In this document: in pieces, positions 7,615 to 15,589 of the stretch
Position numbering within the stretch: position 1 is the first letter of the stretch
How the letters are laid out: the number at the start of each line of letters is the position of its first letter
From: Planctomycetota bacterium
GTDB taxonomy: Bacteria; Planctomycetota; PLA2
Assembly: GCA_027297745.1 (NCBI GenBank)
Contig: JAPUHK010000248.1
Coordinates: 1-36,824 of the forward strand
DNA: 36,824 nt
Reading direction: 5' to 3'
Translations under genes and position numbers: made by a program
Notes under the pieces: generated by a model
Told to the model about the DNA's origin: nothing
Databases searched by the model: none
Seen by the model: the letters and a program-made list of their open reading frames with translations, nothing else

Positions 7615-10581
7615 ATGAGCCGGCGCCTCCTCCTTCTCCTGCTGCCGCCCCTTCTCGCTCTCCTTGTTTCGCCTGCGCGCGCGCAGGACGAGGACCTGCC
7701 GCCGGACGACGTCCAGGACCTCGTCGAGCGCTACGTCGCCCGCGGCGACGACAGCCTGCGCCAGGGCAACTACGTCGAGGCCATCTTGCGTTTCCGCAAG
7801 GCGCTGCGACGCGACCCGAAGCACCGCGGCGCGCGCTTCGGTGTCGTCGCCTGCCTGAAGACGCGCGGCAAGTACGACGAGGCGAACGAGGAGCTCGATC
7901 TGCACTTCAAGCTGCACCCGGGCGATCGCGAAGCGCTCGTGCTCAAGGCGGAAATAGATCTTGCGCGCGGCCGCGATGCGTCGGCGCGCGAGGGCGCCCG
8001 CAAGGTCATCGCGGGCGGCGGAGAGGGCCCCGATCGCGCCGGACGGCGGGCACGGCTGGTGCTGGCCGAAGCCCTGGCGCGCACGGGCAAGCGCGACGAA
8101 GCACGCAACGTGTTGGACTACTTCCTGCAGTACTACGAGGACCGCTTCGCCGCCTTGACCGGCGCGGCGGATGACGCCGCGGTACTGCGGGGCGATCCCA
8201 CGCGCGGCCGGCCGATCTCCGCCGAGCTGACCGAGGTCGCACAGGCGTTGCGCATGTATGTCGACCTGAGCCCGCTCGACTACGAGTTCATCCAGAACGC
8301 GCTCGACCTGGTGGTCGCCGCCCGGGACATCGATCCACAGAACTGGGACGCGCTGGTCGAGTACGTGCGCATCACGCGCGCCGACCGTCGCCAGGCGAAC
8401 GCGCGTGCGCGCAAGGCGCTCACCAAGGCCGAGAAGCAGAACCCGGAGATCGCGGATCTGTACGTCGAGGCCGCGCGCACCCTGCTCAACGGCTGGAACG
8501 ATGCGGAGGCGCGCAGCCTCGCGGAGACGGCGCTCGTCATCAACCCGAATCACACGGATGCGCACGCCATCGTCGCGCGCGTGATGCTCGAGGACTTCGA
8601 ATACGGCGATGCGCAGGAGCACATCCACAACGGCCTGAAGACCGACCCGCGCCACCGCGCGCTGCTCTCCCTGCAAGCCACGCTCGACCTGCTGGTCGGC
8701 GACGACGAGGGTTTCGAGAAGGGCATGAAGCGCGTGCTCGCGATCGATCCGACCTACGGGGAGGGCTTTCACATCGCCGGACTCGTGGTCGCAGGCCGCC
8801 AACGCCGCTTCGACCGCGCGGCGGAATTGACCCGGCGCGGGCTCGAGATCGACCCATTGAACCACGAGGCCTACGCCAGCATGGGCGTGTTCCTGGCGAA
8901 CCTGGGCCGCTCCGAGGAAGCCCTGAAGATGCTCAAGCACGCCAAGAAGGCGTTCCCGTGGGAGCATCCCATCCGGGACAACTTCGCGAGCGTGCTCGAA
9001 GACATCACGCTGCAGATGACGAAGAAGCGCACCGAGCACTTCATCGTCCGCCTGGATGCGACGGAGTCGGAGCTGTACGGCCCCTTCCTGATCCCGTTGC
9101 TCGAAGAGTGCTGGGACGACATGGTCCAGCGCTACGGCTTCACGCCGCGCGCCCCGATCCTGGTGGAGGTCTTCCAGAAGGCAGACGACTTCAGCGTGCG
9201 CACCCTCGGCTTGCCTGGGATTCCCGCGATCGGCGCCTGCTTCGGCGGGCTGATCACGCTCGACTCGCCCAAGGCGCTCAAGCCGGGCGCCTTCTTGTGG
9301 GCCGCGACCGCGCGCCACGAGTTCGCGCACGTCATGTCGTTGCAGCTCAGCGGCGGTCAGGTACCGCGCTGGTTCACCGAAGGGCTCAGCGTCCTGGAGG
9401 AGAAGCCGCTCGATTCCGGCTGGGGGCTCGACATGCAGCTCGAGCGCGAGTTGTACGACGCCTACCACGCCGGGGACGTGCCCAAGATCGCGAAGTTCGA
9501 CGCCATGTTCCGCACGAACCGCGTGGGCTTCGCCTACCACGTCGGCGGCCACATGCTCGAGATGCTCAGGCAACGCTCGGGTGAGAAGGGCATCGTCAAG
9601 GCGCTGCGCCTGTGGGGCAAGGACACCCCGATGCGGGAGGTCTTCAAAGAGGCCTTCGACCTCGAGCTCGAGGAGTTCGACCGGCTCTTCCTGGAGTACG
9701 TGGGCGCGCGTGTCTCCAAGTGGAAGCTGCGGCCCCGGTACGGGCGGCACATGGAGGCGGTCCAGCTGGACGCGCTCAACGAGGTCTCGAACGGGGAGAA
9801 GCTGCTCAAGCTGGCCTGGGCCCATTACGACCGGCGCGAGGTCATCGACGCGGGGGCGTGGCTGGACCGCGCGTCCAAGCAGCTCCCCGAAGACCACACC
9901 GGCGTGCTGCTGATGCGCTACCGCCTCGAGCTCGCCGGCGGCCGCCAGGACCGGGCCAAATCGCGGCTCGACCAGTTCTTCGCGGCCGGCGGCGAGGAGC
10001 ACCAGGCGCGCCTGGACCAGGCGCAGTTCCTGGGGCGGGACGGCAAGGAGGCGGAGGCCATCGAGGCCTACAAGAAGGCGAAGGAGGACTGGCCGCTCAC
10101 GGTCGGCCCCTCAAGCCCCTATCATCACCTGTACCAGTACTACGCGAAGGAGGGCGAGCCCCGAAAGGCCCTCGCGCAGCTGGAGGAGCATGCCGGCATC
10201 GCTTCGCGCAGCATCGAGCTGAAGCTCAAGCTGGCGCGGAACTACCGCCTGATGAAGGGGCGCCCGGAGGCGATCGAGGTCTTGGAGAAGGCGTTGCAGA
10301 TCTCGGTCTACGACGCGCGCATCCATCAGGCGTTGCTGCCGCTCTACCGTGCCGAGGGGAATACCAAGAAGGTGATTCGTTCGGCGCGCTTTTTGGTGAA
10401 GCTGCTGCCGGATGACGTCGGGGACGAAGTTGCCCTCGAGCTATGGCTTGATCTGGCTGCGGCGCTGCTGGAGGATGGGCAGCAGGAGGAAGCCCGGGCG
10501 GCTTTGCGCGAGGCTCAGGAGCTCGACGGAGAAGCGCCGCGCTTGCAGGAGTTGAAAAAGAAGCTTCAAGAAGAAGAGTGA
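7615..10581 (+). CDS. Secreted TPR protein with gluzincin (peptidase MA-like) zinc protease domain
   Basis: The 988-aa protein starts with a signal peptide (a run of Leu, then SPARAQ at about residues 18-23). Several TPR-type helical pairs follow, with recognisable units at about 38-110, 280-340 and 380-450 (for example NYVEAILRFRKALRRDPKH). A metalloprotease domain is centred on HEFAH (568-572) with a downstream glutamate in WFTEGLS (Glu589), the HExxH...E pattern of peptidase MA-type gluzincins. A second TPR-rich block occupies about 720-985. It probably acts in the periplasm or on the surface; the TPR arms would hold protein partners or substrates. ATG at 7615 is preferred over in-frame starts at 7474, 7588 and 7606 because the signal peptide is then N-terminal. 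Confidence 0.88.
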   Translation: MSRRLLLLLLPPLLALLVSPARAQDEDLPPDDVQDLVERYVARGDDSLRQGNYVEAILRFRKALRRDPKHRGARFGVVACLKTRGKYDEANEELDLHFKLHPGDREALVLKAEIDLARGRDASAREGARKVIAGGGEGPDRAGRRARLVLAEALARTGKRDEARNVLDYFLQYYEDRFAALTGAADDAAVLRGDPTRGRPISAELTEVAQALRMYVDLSPLDYEFIQNALDLVVAARDIDPQNWDALVEYVRITRADRRQANARARKALTKAEKQNPEIADLYVEAARTLLNGWNDAEARSLAETALVINPNHTDAHAIVARVMLEDFEYGDAQEHIHNGLKTDPRHRALLSLQATLDLLVGDDEGFEKGMKRVLAIDPTYGEGFHIAGLVVAGRQRRFDRAAELTRRGLEIDPLNHEAYASMGVFLANLGRSEEALKMLKHAKKAFPWEHPIRDNFASVLEDITLQMTKKRTEHFIVRLDATESELYGPFLIPLLEECWDDMVQRYGFTPRAPILVEVFQKADDFSVRTLGLPGIPAIGACFGGLITLDSPKALKPGAFLWAATARHEFAHVMSLQLSGGQVPRWFTEGLSVLEEKPLDSGWGLDMQLERELYDAYHAGDVPKIAKFDAMFRTNRVGFAYHVGGHMLEMLRQRSGEKGIVKALRLWGKDTPMREVFKEAFDLELEEFDRLFLEYVGARVSKWKLRPRYGRHMEAVQLDALNEVSNGEKLLKLAWAHYDRREVIDAGAWLDRASKQLPEDHTGVLLMRYRLELAGGRQDRAKSRLDQFFAAGGEEHQARLDQAQFLGRDGKEAEAIEAYKKAKEDWPLTVGPSSPYHHLYQYYAKEGEPRKALAQLEEHAGIASRSIELKLKLARNYRLMKGRPEAIEVLEKALQISVYDARIHQALLPLYRAEGNTKKVIRSARFLVKLLPDDVGDEVALELWLDLAAALLEDGQQEEARAALREAQELDGEAPRLQELKKKLQEEE

Positions 10582-10599
10582 GGGCGTCGGAAAGAGAGC

Positions 10600-11736
10600 A
10601 TGGTCTCCGACGCACAAAGGGCGTTTGTACGTCTGAAGCGCGCGCTGGGTCCCGAGCGGAGCCGGCGTTGGCTCCGGGGTGCACGAGCCGCGGTCAACGC
10701 CGCCGGTGAGTGGGTCCTCTGGGTCCGCGGCGCCGAAGAGAAGCAGCACATCGAGACCCGCTTCGCGGGTGCCTTGCAGCGCGCGTTCCCCGGTCCGGTG
10801 CGCATCAACGCCGGACGCAGCGTCGCGCAGACTGTCGTCCCGACGCTGCGCAAGGGCTTCCTGCTGGATCCCGCCAACGCGCCCACGGCCCGCCTCGTGC
10901 GTGAGTTCGTCGAAGGGGGCCCGGCGTCTTCCGCGCTGCTGGTGCTCTACGGTCCCGACGGGTCGGGCAAGAGCTCGCTCCTGGAGGTCGCTGCGAGCCT
11001 TGGCGGCAAGCGTGTCTTCCGCCTCGACCTGAACCGGCTCGGCGCGGGCGCGCGCGGCGGCTGGACGCCGCGCAAACCGGTCGTGCTGGCCGACGGTGTC
11101 GAGTGCCTGGCCGGGCGTCCCGCTGCGCAGCGTGCGCTGTGCAGTGTGCTGGACGGCGTGCGCGCCAAGGGGCACCGTTTCCTGCTGAGCATCTGCGACC
11201 ACCCGCGCCTGCTGCCGAACCTGCAGCCCGCGTTGCGCAGCCGGTTGCTCGGTGGAGTGCTGGCGCCGCTGTCGCCGCCGGGGCCCGTGGTCGTCCGGCA
11301 GCGCCTGCGCGAGCGTGCGCACAGCCGCGGGCGCAAGCTCTCGGCGGAGATGGAAGGGCGCTGGTCGCGCCTGCCGCTGCAGGACGCGCTTTTGCACCTC
11401 GACGCGCACCTGGCGGGGGAGCCCGCGCCGGTCGCCTATTCGGCGAACGAGATGCTGCTGCACCTGTTGAAGGACGAGGCGGCGCGCGCCTTCGACGTCG
11501 AGCGCGCCTTGTTGGACGAGAGCACGAAGCGGCGCTCGGTCGTGGAGGCACGGCGCGCCGTGATGGCCGTCGCCGTGCGCGGCGGACTCGACCCGGCGGA
11601 GATCGCGCCGTTGATGGGCCTGCGCTCCTCCCGGACCGTGGCCGAGGCGTGCCGGCGCGTAGAGGCGCGGCGCCTGCGCGACGAGCGCTTCGCGGGCCTG
11701 CTGGACGTCATGCGCCGGGTCCTCCCCGGCGGGTAG
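10600..11736 (+). CDS. Divergent DnaA-family protein (DnaA paralogue)
   Basis: The 378-aa protein follows the DnaA layout. Residues 5-63 resemble domain I. An AAA+ core has a P-loop GPDGSGKSS (118-126), a Walker B region VVLADGVECLAG (161-172, aligning with LLIDDIQFLAG), sensor I LLSICDHP and an arginine-finger-like LRSRLLGG (212-219). Domain IV contains KRRSVVEARRAVM (310-322) and LRSSRTVAEACRRVE (341-355), aligning with GRDHTTVLHACRKIE. Several features are eroded: the second Walker B acid is Gly166, the helix region that carries the initiator-specific motif between the P-loop and Walker B is much shortened, the sensor II arginine seems lost, and only Arg, Thr and Val of the DnaA-box signature remain. 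It is the first gene of an operon with tmk and holB, 18 bp after the TPR gene, and has AAAGAGAG as ribosome site. It may be a replication regulator, not the main initiator. Confidence 0.8.
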   Translation: MVSDAQRAFVRLKRALGPERSRRWLRGARAAVNAAGEWVLWVRGAEEKQHIETRFAGALQRAFPGPVRINAGRSVAQTVVPTLRKGFLLDPANAPTARLVREFVEGGPASSALLVLYGPDGSGKSSLLEVAASLGGKRVFRLDLNRLGAGARGGWTPRKPVVLADGVECLAGRPAAQRALCSVLDGVRAKGHRFLLSICDHPRLLPNLQPALRSRLLGGVLAPLSPPGPVVVRQRLRERAHSRGRKLSAEMEGRWSRLPLQDALLHLDAHLAGEPAPVAYSANEMLLHLLKDEAARAFDVERALLDESTKRRSVVEARRAVMAVAVRGGLDPAEIAPLMGLRSSRTVAEACRRVEARRLRDERFAGLLDVMRRVLPGG

Positions 11737-11745
11737 CCTAGCGGC

Positions 11746-12351
11746 ATGGCTGGAGGGCGGCTGTACGTCATCGACGGACCCGACGGCGCCGGCAAGACGA
11801 CCCAGGCGGCGCGCGTCGCGACGTGCTTGCGGGAGCGCGGCCGAGAGGTGCTGGTCCTGCGCGAGCCCGGCGGAACGCCCGTCGGCGAAGCCATCCGCGA
11901 CGTGCTGCTGGACCCCGACACGGACTTGACGGCGACCGCGGAGATGATGCTCTACCAGGCGGCGCGCGCACAGCTCGTAGAGGCCGTCGTGCGCCCAGCG
12001 CTGGAGGCGGGGACCGACATCGTCTTGGACCGCTTTACCTATTCGACGGTGGCCTATCAGGCATTCGGCCTCGGCCTGGACGCGGACGCCGTGCGGCAGG
12101 TCGCCGAGCTCGTGACCGGCGGGCTCAAACCGCAGCGTGTCTTCATCCTGGACCTGGATCCGGAGACAGGGCTGGAACGGCTGCAGGGCGGTCGCGACCG
12201 CATCGAGGGCCGGCCCCTCGACTTTCACCGTCGCGTGCGCGAGGGTTTCCTGGCGGAAGCTGCGCGGCTGGGCGAGGGCGCCGTGGTAGTGGACGCAACG
12301 CGGAGTGTGGACGATGTCACGCAAGCCATCTTGAGCCAGGTCGAGCCGTGA
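11746..12351 (+). CDS. tmk: Thymidylate kinase
   Basis: Tmk phosphorylates dTMP to dTDP with ATP, an essential step of dTTP synthesis in the cytoplasm. The 201-aa length is typical. The P-loop GPDGAGKTT is at residues 11-19, the REPGGTPVGE block at about 39-48 binds dTMP, DRFTYSTVAYQ carries the DR(F/Y) substrate motif, and GRDRIEGRPLDFH is the LID region. It starts 10 bp after the DnaA-like gene and overlaps holB by 4 bases (GTGA). A -10-like TAGCCT overlaps the preceding stop codon 6 bases before the ATG, so an internal leaderless promoter is possible but weak. Confidence 0.96.
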   Translation: MAGGRLYVIDGPDGAGKTTQAARVATCLRERGREVLVLREPGGTPVGEAIRDVLLDPDTDLTATAEMMLYQAARAQLVEAVVRPALEAGTDIVLDRFTYSTVAYQAFGLGLDADAVRQVAELVTGGLKPQRVFILDLDPETGLERLQGGRDRIEGRPLDFHRRVREGFLAEAARLGEGAVVVDATRSVDDVTQAILSQVEP

Positions 12352-13244
12352 GTGAGGTGGCGGAACTGACCGGGGTGATCGGGCATGCGCGTGCGCGTGC
12401 GCAGCTTCAAGCGGAGCTGCGGTGCACGGGCGGCGCGGGGAGCACGCTCCTGTGCGGCCCGGAGGGCGTGGGACGCTTCCGGCTGGCGCTCGCTGCGGCG
12501 CGTGCCATCCTCGGCGGCACGCCGGCGGCGGCGCGCAAGGTGGACAAGATGCTGCACCCGGACCTGCACCTGCTGCTCCCCGAGACGGGGATCGACGGTG
12601 TGCGTGACGTGCAGGTGCGCCTGGCGCACCGCGCGGCCGAGGGCCCCCGGCCTGTACTCATCGCGCGCGACGCCGACCGGCTCTCGACCGAAGCGCAAAA
12701 TGCGCTCTTGAAGACGCTCGAGGAGCCGCCCGCCGACGCGGCCCTGTTCCTCGTCGCTCAAAGCCCTGCCTTCCTGCCAGAGACCGTCGTGTCGCGCTGC
12801 CGCCTGATCACGCTCGACTCGTTGAGCCAAGCCGACACGCGCCGCGTGTTGGAGCAGGAGGGCGCACCGCCCGAAGCGGCGGAGCACGCCGAAGGCTCGC
12901 CTGGGCGCGCGCTCTACCGCTTGCATGCCGGCGTACCGGAGGCGGCCGACCAGCTGCTGCAGCGCATGCAGGACCGCGAGCGCGACCCTCTCGGCGGCCT
13001 CGATACGCTGCTGAAGAAGCGCACGGAGGAATCGGGCGCCGAGCATCGCCGGCGGCTCACGGAGACCCTGCACGTCGTGGGGGAGCGCCTGCGCAGCGAG
13101 CTGCCGGAAACGGAGAGCGGGTTGCGAACGGTGCTGAAGGGGCTAGGATCGCTACGGCGCAACGGGAACCCGTCCGTGGTGTTCGCAGACGTGCTCCTGC
13201 AGTCATGGCGGAACCGAGAGAAAAAGGCCCCGAGCAAACGCTGA
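12348..13244 (+). CDS. holB: DNA polymerase III subunit delta'
   Basis: HolB is the delta' subunit of the clamp loader, which loads the sliding clamp on DNA. The 298-aa product has a degenerate P-loop (GPEGVGRFRLA, no Lys), usual for delta', then HPDLHLL, LIARDADRLSTEAQNALLKT (the Walker B-equivalent region), LEEPP and VVSRCRLI (the SRC motif supplying the arginine finger). The cysteine zinc ligands that many family members have just before the HPD block are absent. GTG at 12348 overlaps the tmk stop. The order tmk-holB-ricT is also seen in Firmicutes (tmk-yaaQ-holB-yaaT), which supports the call. Confidence 0.92.
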   Translation: MSEVAELTGVIGHARARAQLQAELRCTGGAGSTLLCGPEGVGRFRLALAAARAILGGTPAAARKVDKMLHPDLHLLLPETGIDGVRDVQVRLAHRAAEGPRPVLIARDADRLSTEAQNALLKTLEEPPADAALFLVAQSPAFLPETVVSRCRLITLDSLSQADTRRVLEQEGAPPEAAEHAEGSPGRALYRLHAGVPEAADQLLQRMQDRERDPLGGLDTLLKKRTEESGAEHRRRLTETLHVVGERLRSELPETESGLRTVLKGLGSLRRNGNPSVVFADVLLQSWRNREKKAPSKR

Positions 13245-14074
13245 CCGCCGTCGTACGGCACGGCTGCAGCTCGTGCCGCACCACCTGCAGCGTGCCGGAG
13301 GGCACGGAGGCGAAGCGCGGGGACGCCATAGTCGCGCGCACGCCGCGCGGGGTGGAGTGGGCGCTGATTCTCACCAACCCCGCGGAGGCCGAAGCGGGCG
13401 CGCCCGCGCCGGGAGTGCAGATGCTGCGCGAGGCCACCCCGGAAGACACGGCCAAGCAGAAGGAGATCGATGCGGAGGGCCGCTCCGAGGAGTTCCGTTT
13501 CTGCCGCGAGCGCATCGAGGAGCACGGCCTCCCGATGCGGCTGGCGCGGGTCGAGAAGCTGCTCGGCGGCGGCCGCATGATCTTCTACTTCCACTCGGAG
13601 GAGCGCGTGGACTTCAGGGACCTCGTGCGCGACCTGTCCGCACGCTTCCGCATGCGCATCGAGCTCAAGCAGGTGGGCGCGCGCGACGAAGCCAAGATCC
13701 TCGGCGACGTCTCCTACTGCGGCCGGGAGCTGTGCTGCTCTTCGTGGATCCGCGAGATGAAACCCATCTCCATGCGCATGGCCAAGAACCAGAAGTCGAC
13801 GCTCGACCCCGCCAAGATCTCCGGCATGTGCGGCCGCCTCTTGTGCTGCCTGCGCTACGAGGACGAGGTCTACACGGAGCTGCGCAAGGCGCTGCCGAAG
13901 CGGGGAGTGCGCGTGCACATCCCGGCCGCGGGCAAGAGCGGGATGGTCCTGCACCAGGAGGTGCTCGCCTCTCAGGTGACCGTCTTGCTCGATCAGGGGG
14001 GTACGGCGAAGTTCAAGGTGGATGAGATCGAGGTGCTTCCGAAGCCTTCGGATGCCCCACAACCCCCGCCGTAG
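13205..14074 (+). CDS. ricT: RicT/YaaT-like PSP1 domain protein
   Basis: The 289-aa protein matches the PSP1/RicT family. The core runs from about residue 90 to 245 and contains two conserved cysteine clusters, SYCGRELCCSSW and ISGMCGRLLCCLRYE, with the KPISMRMAKNQKSTLDP stretch between them. In Bacillus, RicT works with RicA and RicF, binds Fe-S clusters and influences RNase Y, sporulation and competence; I did not find the partners here. The N-terminus has an extra CSSCRTTC cluster (three Cys at about 21-28). The ATG at 13205 overlaps the last 40 bases of holB in another frame; no better start is seen downstream. The tail is Pro-rich. Confidence 0.9.
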   Translation: MAEPREKGPEQTLTAVVRHGCSSCRTTCSVPEGTEAKRGDAIVARTPRGVEWALILTNPAEAEAGAPAPGVQMLREATPEDTAKQKEIDAEGRSEEFRFCRERIEEHGLPMRLARVEKLLGGGRMIFYFHSEERVDFRDLVRDLSARFRMRIELKQVGARDEAKILGDVSYCGRELCCSSWIREMKPISMRMAKNQKSTLDPAKISGMCGRLLCCLRYEDEVYTELRKALPKRGVRVHIPAAGKSGMVLHQEVLASQVTVLLDQGGTAKFKVDEIEVLPKPSDAPQPPP

Positions 14075-14091
14075 AGGGGTTTGTGGAGGGG
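14054..14091 (+). terminator. Strong hairpin over the ricT stop codon
   Basis: CCACAACCCC (from 14057) pairs with GGGGTTTGTGG (from 14076) with one bulged T, and flanking GCCCC/GGGGC extends the stem. The ricT stop codon lies in the loop. There is no T-tract, so it is a terminator-like or mRNA-end structure, not a classical intrinsic terminator. It separates the replication operon from the Minf_1886 gene. Confidence 0.45.
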
Positions 14092-14159
14092 CCCACATTC
14101 GATCGCAGGTCGACTAAAGTAGAGCGTCCACGCAGCCGCTATAGAGGGCAGGAGAGGGC

Positions 14160-14549
14160 ATGTCCTCCGAGAAGACGGAATCCATCCTTCGTATCTGTGG
14201 AAGGGACGGGCGTTACGCCCCCCAGGCGTACTACTTCGTTTTCGACGCGCTCGACTACACCATCCAGCGCATGAACAAGATGCGACACGTCACGGGCCGT
14301 GAGCTGCTCGAGGGCGTGCGCCTCTATGCGACGGAGAACTTCGGCTTCCTGGCCCGCTCGGTTCTGGAGGAGTGGGGCGTGCGCTGCACCGAGGACCTCG
14401 GCAACATCGTCTTCAACCTCGTGGAAGGCGAGCTCTTGTCGCGTACCGAGACCGACAGGCGTGAGGACTTCGTCGACGTCTTCGACTTCGACGACGCCTT
14501 CGATCAGTCGTTCCGCAAGTCGCTGCAAGACGTGCGCCTGACCTCCTAA
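14160..14549 (+). CDS. Minf_1886 family protein
   Basis: The 129-aa protein matches the uncharacterised Minf_1886 family, seen mainly in Planctomycetota, Verrucomicrobiota and other environmental phyla. Family-like features are ICGRDGRYAPQAYYFVFDAL near the N-terminus, RHVTGRELLEGVRLYA, and FGFLARSVLEEWGVRCTEDLGNIVFNLVE in the middle, ending in an acidic Asp/Phe-rich tail. It is cytoplasmic (no signal or membrane segment) and its function is unknown. The ATG at 14160 has AGGAGAGGG upstream. A -10-like TAAAGT (around 14113) may drive it separately from ricT, because a strong hairpin lies between. Confidence 0.85.
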   Translation: MSSEKTESILRICGRDGRYAPQAYYFVFDALDYTIQRMNKMRHVTGRELLEGVRLYATENFGFLARSVLEEWGVRCTEDLGNIVFNLVEGELLSRTETDRREDFVDVFDFDDAFDQSFRKSLQDVRLTS

Positions 14550-14641
14550 GGGATCTTGCGCCCTTAGCCTCCGCCTTCGCCTCGCGACATCGCTCCCTAG
14601 ACGGGCCCTCCGGCAGTGGCGTCCTCCGTGGTGCCGTCTTG

Positions 14642-14859
14642 AACCGCAGAGGACGCAAAGAACGCAAAGCAGAGAGCTGGAATCCGCGTCGGGCGTCCCG
14701 GCCAGACGGAGATGTCTGAGGCGCGGACGGGAGCTATGACTGCCAAGAGCACACGTCGCGGGGCCCTCAGGCCAGTTTCTTTGCGCCTTTGCGGTTATCC
14801 CCCTCTGCGCCCTCAGCCCTTCTCCGCGTCCTCTGCGGTTCCTCTTGGCTTCCTTGGCT
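14642..14859. repeat. Non-coding element bounded by purine-rich inverted repeats
   Basis: The 308-bp gap between the convergent Minf_1886 and pgeF genes holds no gene. AACCGCAGAGGACGCAAAGA begins at 14642 and runs to about 14675. Inverted copies occur at 14776-14797 (minus strand AACCGCAAAGGCGCAAAG) and again at about 14800-14859 (minus strand GAACCGCAGAGGACGCGG). The last copy abuts the pgeF stop codon. About 100 bp between the arms has no recognisable coding content. The 14550-14641 stretch before it shows only a CCTCCGCCTTCGCCTCGCGA string. It is the same style of repeat as that around the GxxExxY gene, without a gene inside. Confidence 0.65.
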
Positions 14860-15589
14860 ACAGCCAGCCCACGACCAGGCCGTGGTGTGCCGTACCCGCC
14901 CCGTCGCGCCGGTAGGAGTGCAGCAGGTCGTCGCGGCAGCGCGTGCACTGGCCCGCCACCTCGATGGCGTCGGGCTCGAGGCCTTGATCCACGAGGCTGC
15001 GGCGGATCGCCGCAGCGAGGTCGAAGTGCAGCTGCCCGGCCTCCGAGCGTGCGCACTCGGACGCCCACGGGTAGGCGGCCGCAAACGCCTCCAGCACTTC
15101 CGGGCCGACCGGGTAGTGGCCCGAGCAGATGGTGGGACCGACGGCGGCCCGGCAGCGACTCGGCTCGCACCCGTACGTGTCGCGCAGCGCCGTCACGAGG
15201 TTCCGGACCACGCCGGCGGCGGAGCCGCGCCAACCGGCGTGCGCCGCACCCACGGCGCGCCGCTCCGGATCCACGACGACCACCAGGGAACAGTCGGCGG
15301 CGCGCAGCTGAAGCGCGCAGCCGGTCGCGTCGGTCGTCAGCGCGTCGGCTTCCGGGCGCTCGTCCGCGCCCCCTGCCGCGGCGCGCACGACTTGTGCACC
15401 GTGCACCTGCCGCAGAGCGCGGGCGCGCTCGGGATCGAAGCCCAGCGCCCGGCACAGTTGATCCTGTTGGCGACGGTCGCGCACGTCCAGCGGCCGCGTG
15501 GAGATCGCGCAGCGCAACCCGGACGCTTCAAGCTCGCGCAATCCGGGGAAGACCAGCAGTCTCAGCCCTGTGCGTGAGGTGAGCTTCAC
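14858..15589 (-). CDS. pgeF: Peptidoglycan editing factor / laccase-domain protein
   Basis: The 243-aa protein belongs to the YfiH/PgeF (multi-copper polyphenol oxidase, DUF152) family. In E. coli PgeF removes misplaced L-Ser from cytoplasmic muropeptide precursors; relatives show purine nucleoside phosphorylase or oxidase activity. The metal site is visible as RQVHGAQV (His), RAADCSLVV (Cys) and GAAHAGWRG (His), and GPTICSGHYPVG and LLHSYRRDG near the C-terminus are family marks. GTG at 15589 overlaps the stop of the S41 protease by 4 bases (GTGA), so it is probably made from the same transcript. Confidence 0.92.
   Translation of the reverse strand: MKLTSRTGLRLLVFPGLRELEASGLRCAISTRPLDVRDRRQQDQLCRALGFDPERARALRQVHGAQVVRAAAGGADERPEADALTTDATGCALQLRAADCSLVVVVDPERRAVGAAHAGWRGSAAGVVRNLVTALRDTYGCEPSRCRAAVGPTICSGHYPVGPEVLEAFAAAYPWASECARSEAGQLHFDLAAAIRRSLVDQGLEPDAIEVAGQCTRCRDDLLHSYRRDGAGTAHHGLVVGWL

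Noticed and set aside
7321-10002. Long minus-strand open frame of 893 codons, opposite the TPR metalloprotease
   Set aside because: It is a high-GC antisense shadow: it lies over a protein with clear TPR and zinc-protease motifs and has no recognisable domain.
12348-13244. Missing P-loop lysine in HolB as an anomaly
   Set aside because: delta' subunits commonly have a degenerate P-loop, so this is normal for the family.
14767-15084. Small minus-strand open frame crossing the repeat at 14.8 kb into pgeF
   Set aside because: Its Arg/Glu/Gly-rich end is simply the purine-rich repeat translated, and the rest is out of frame with pgeF.
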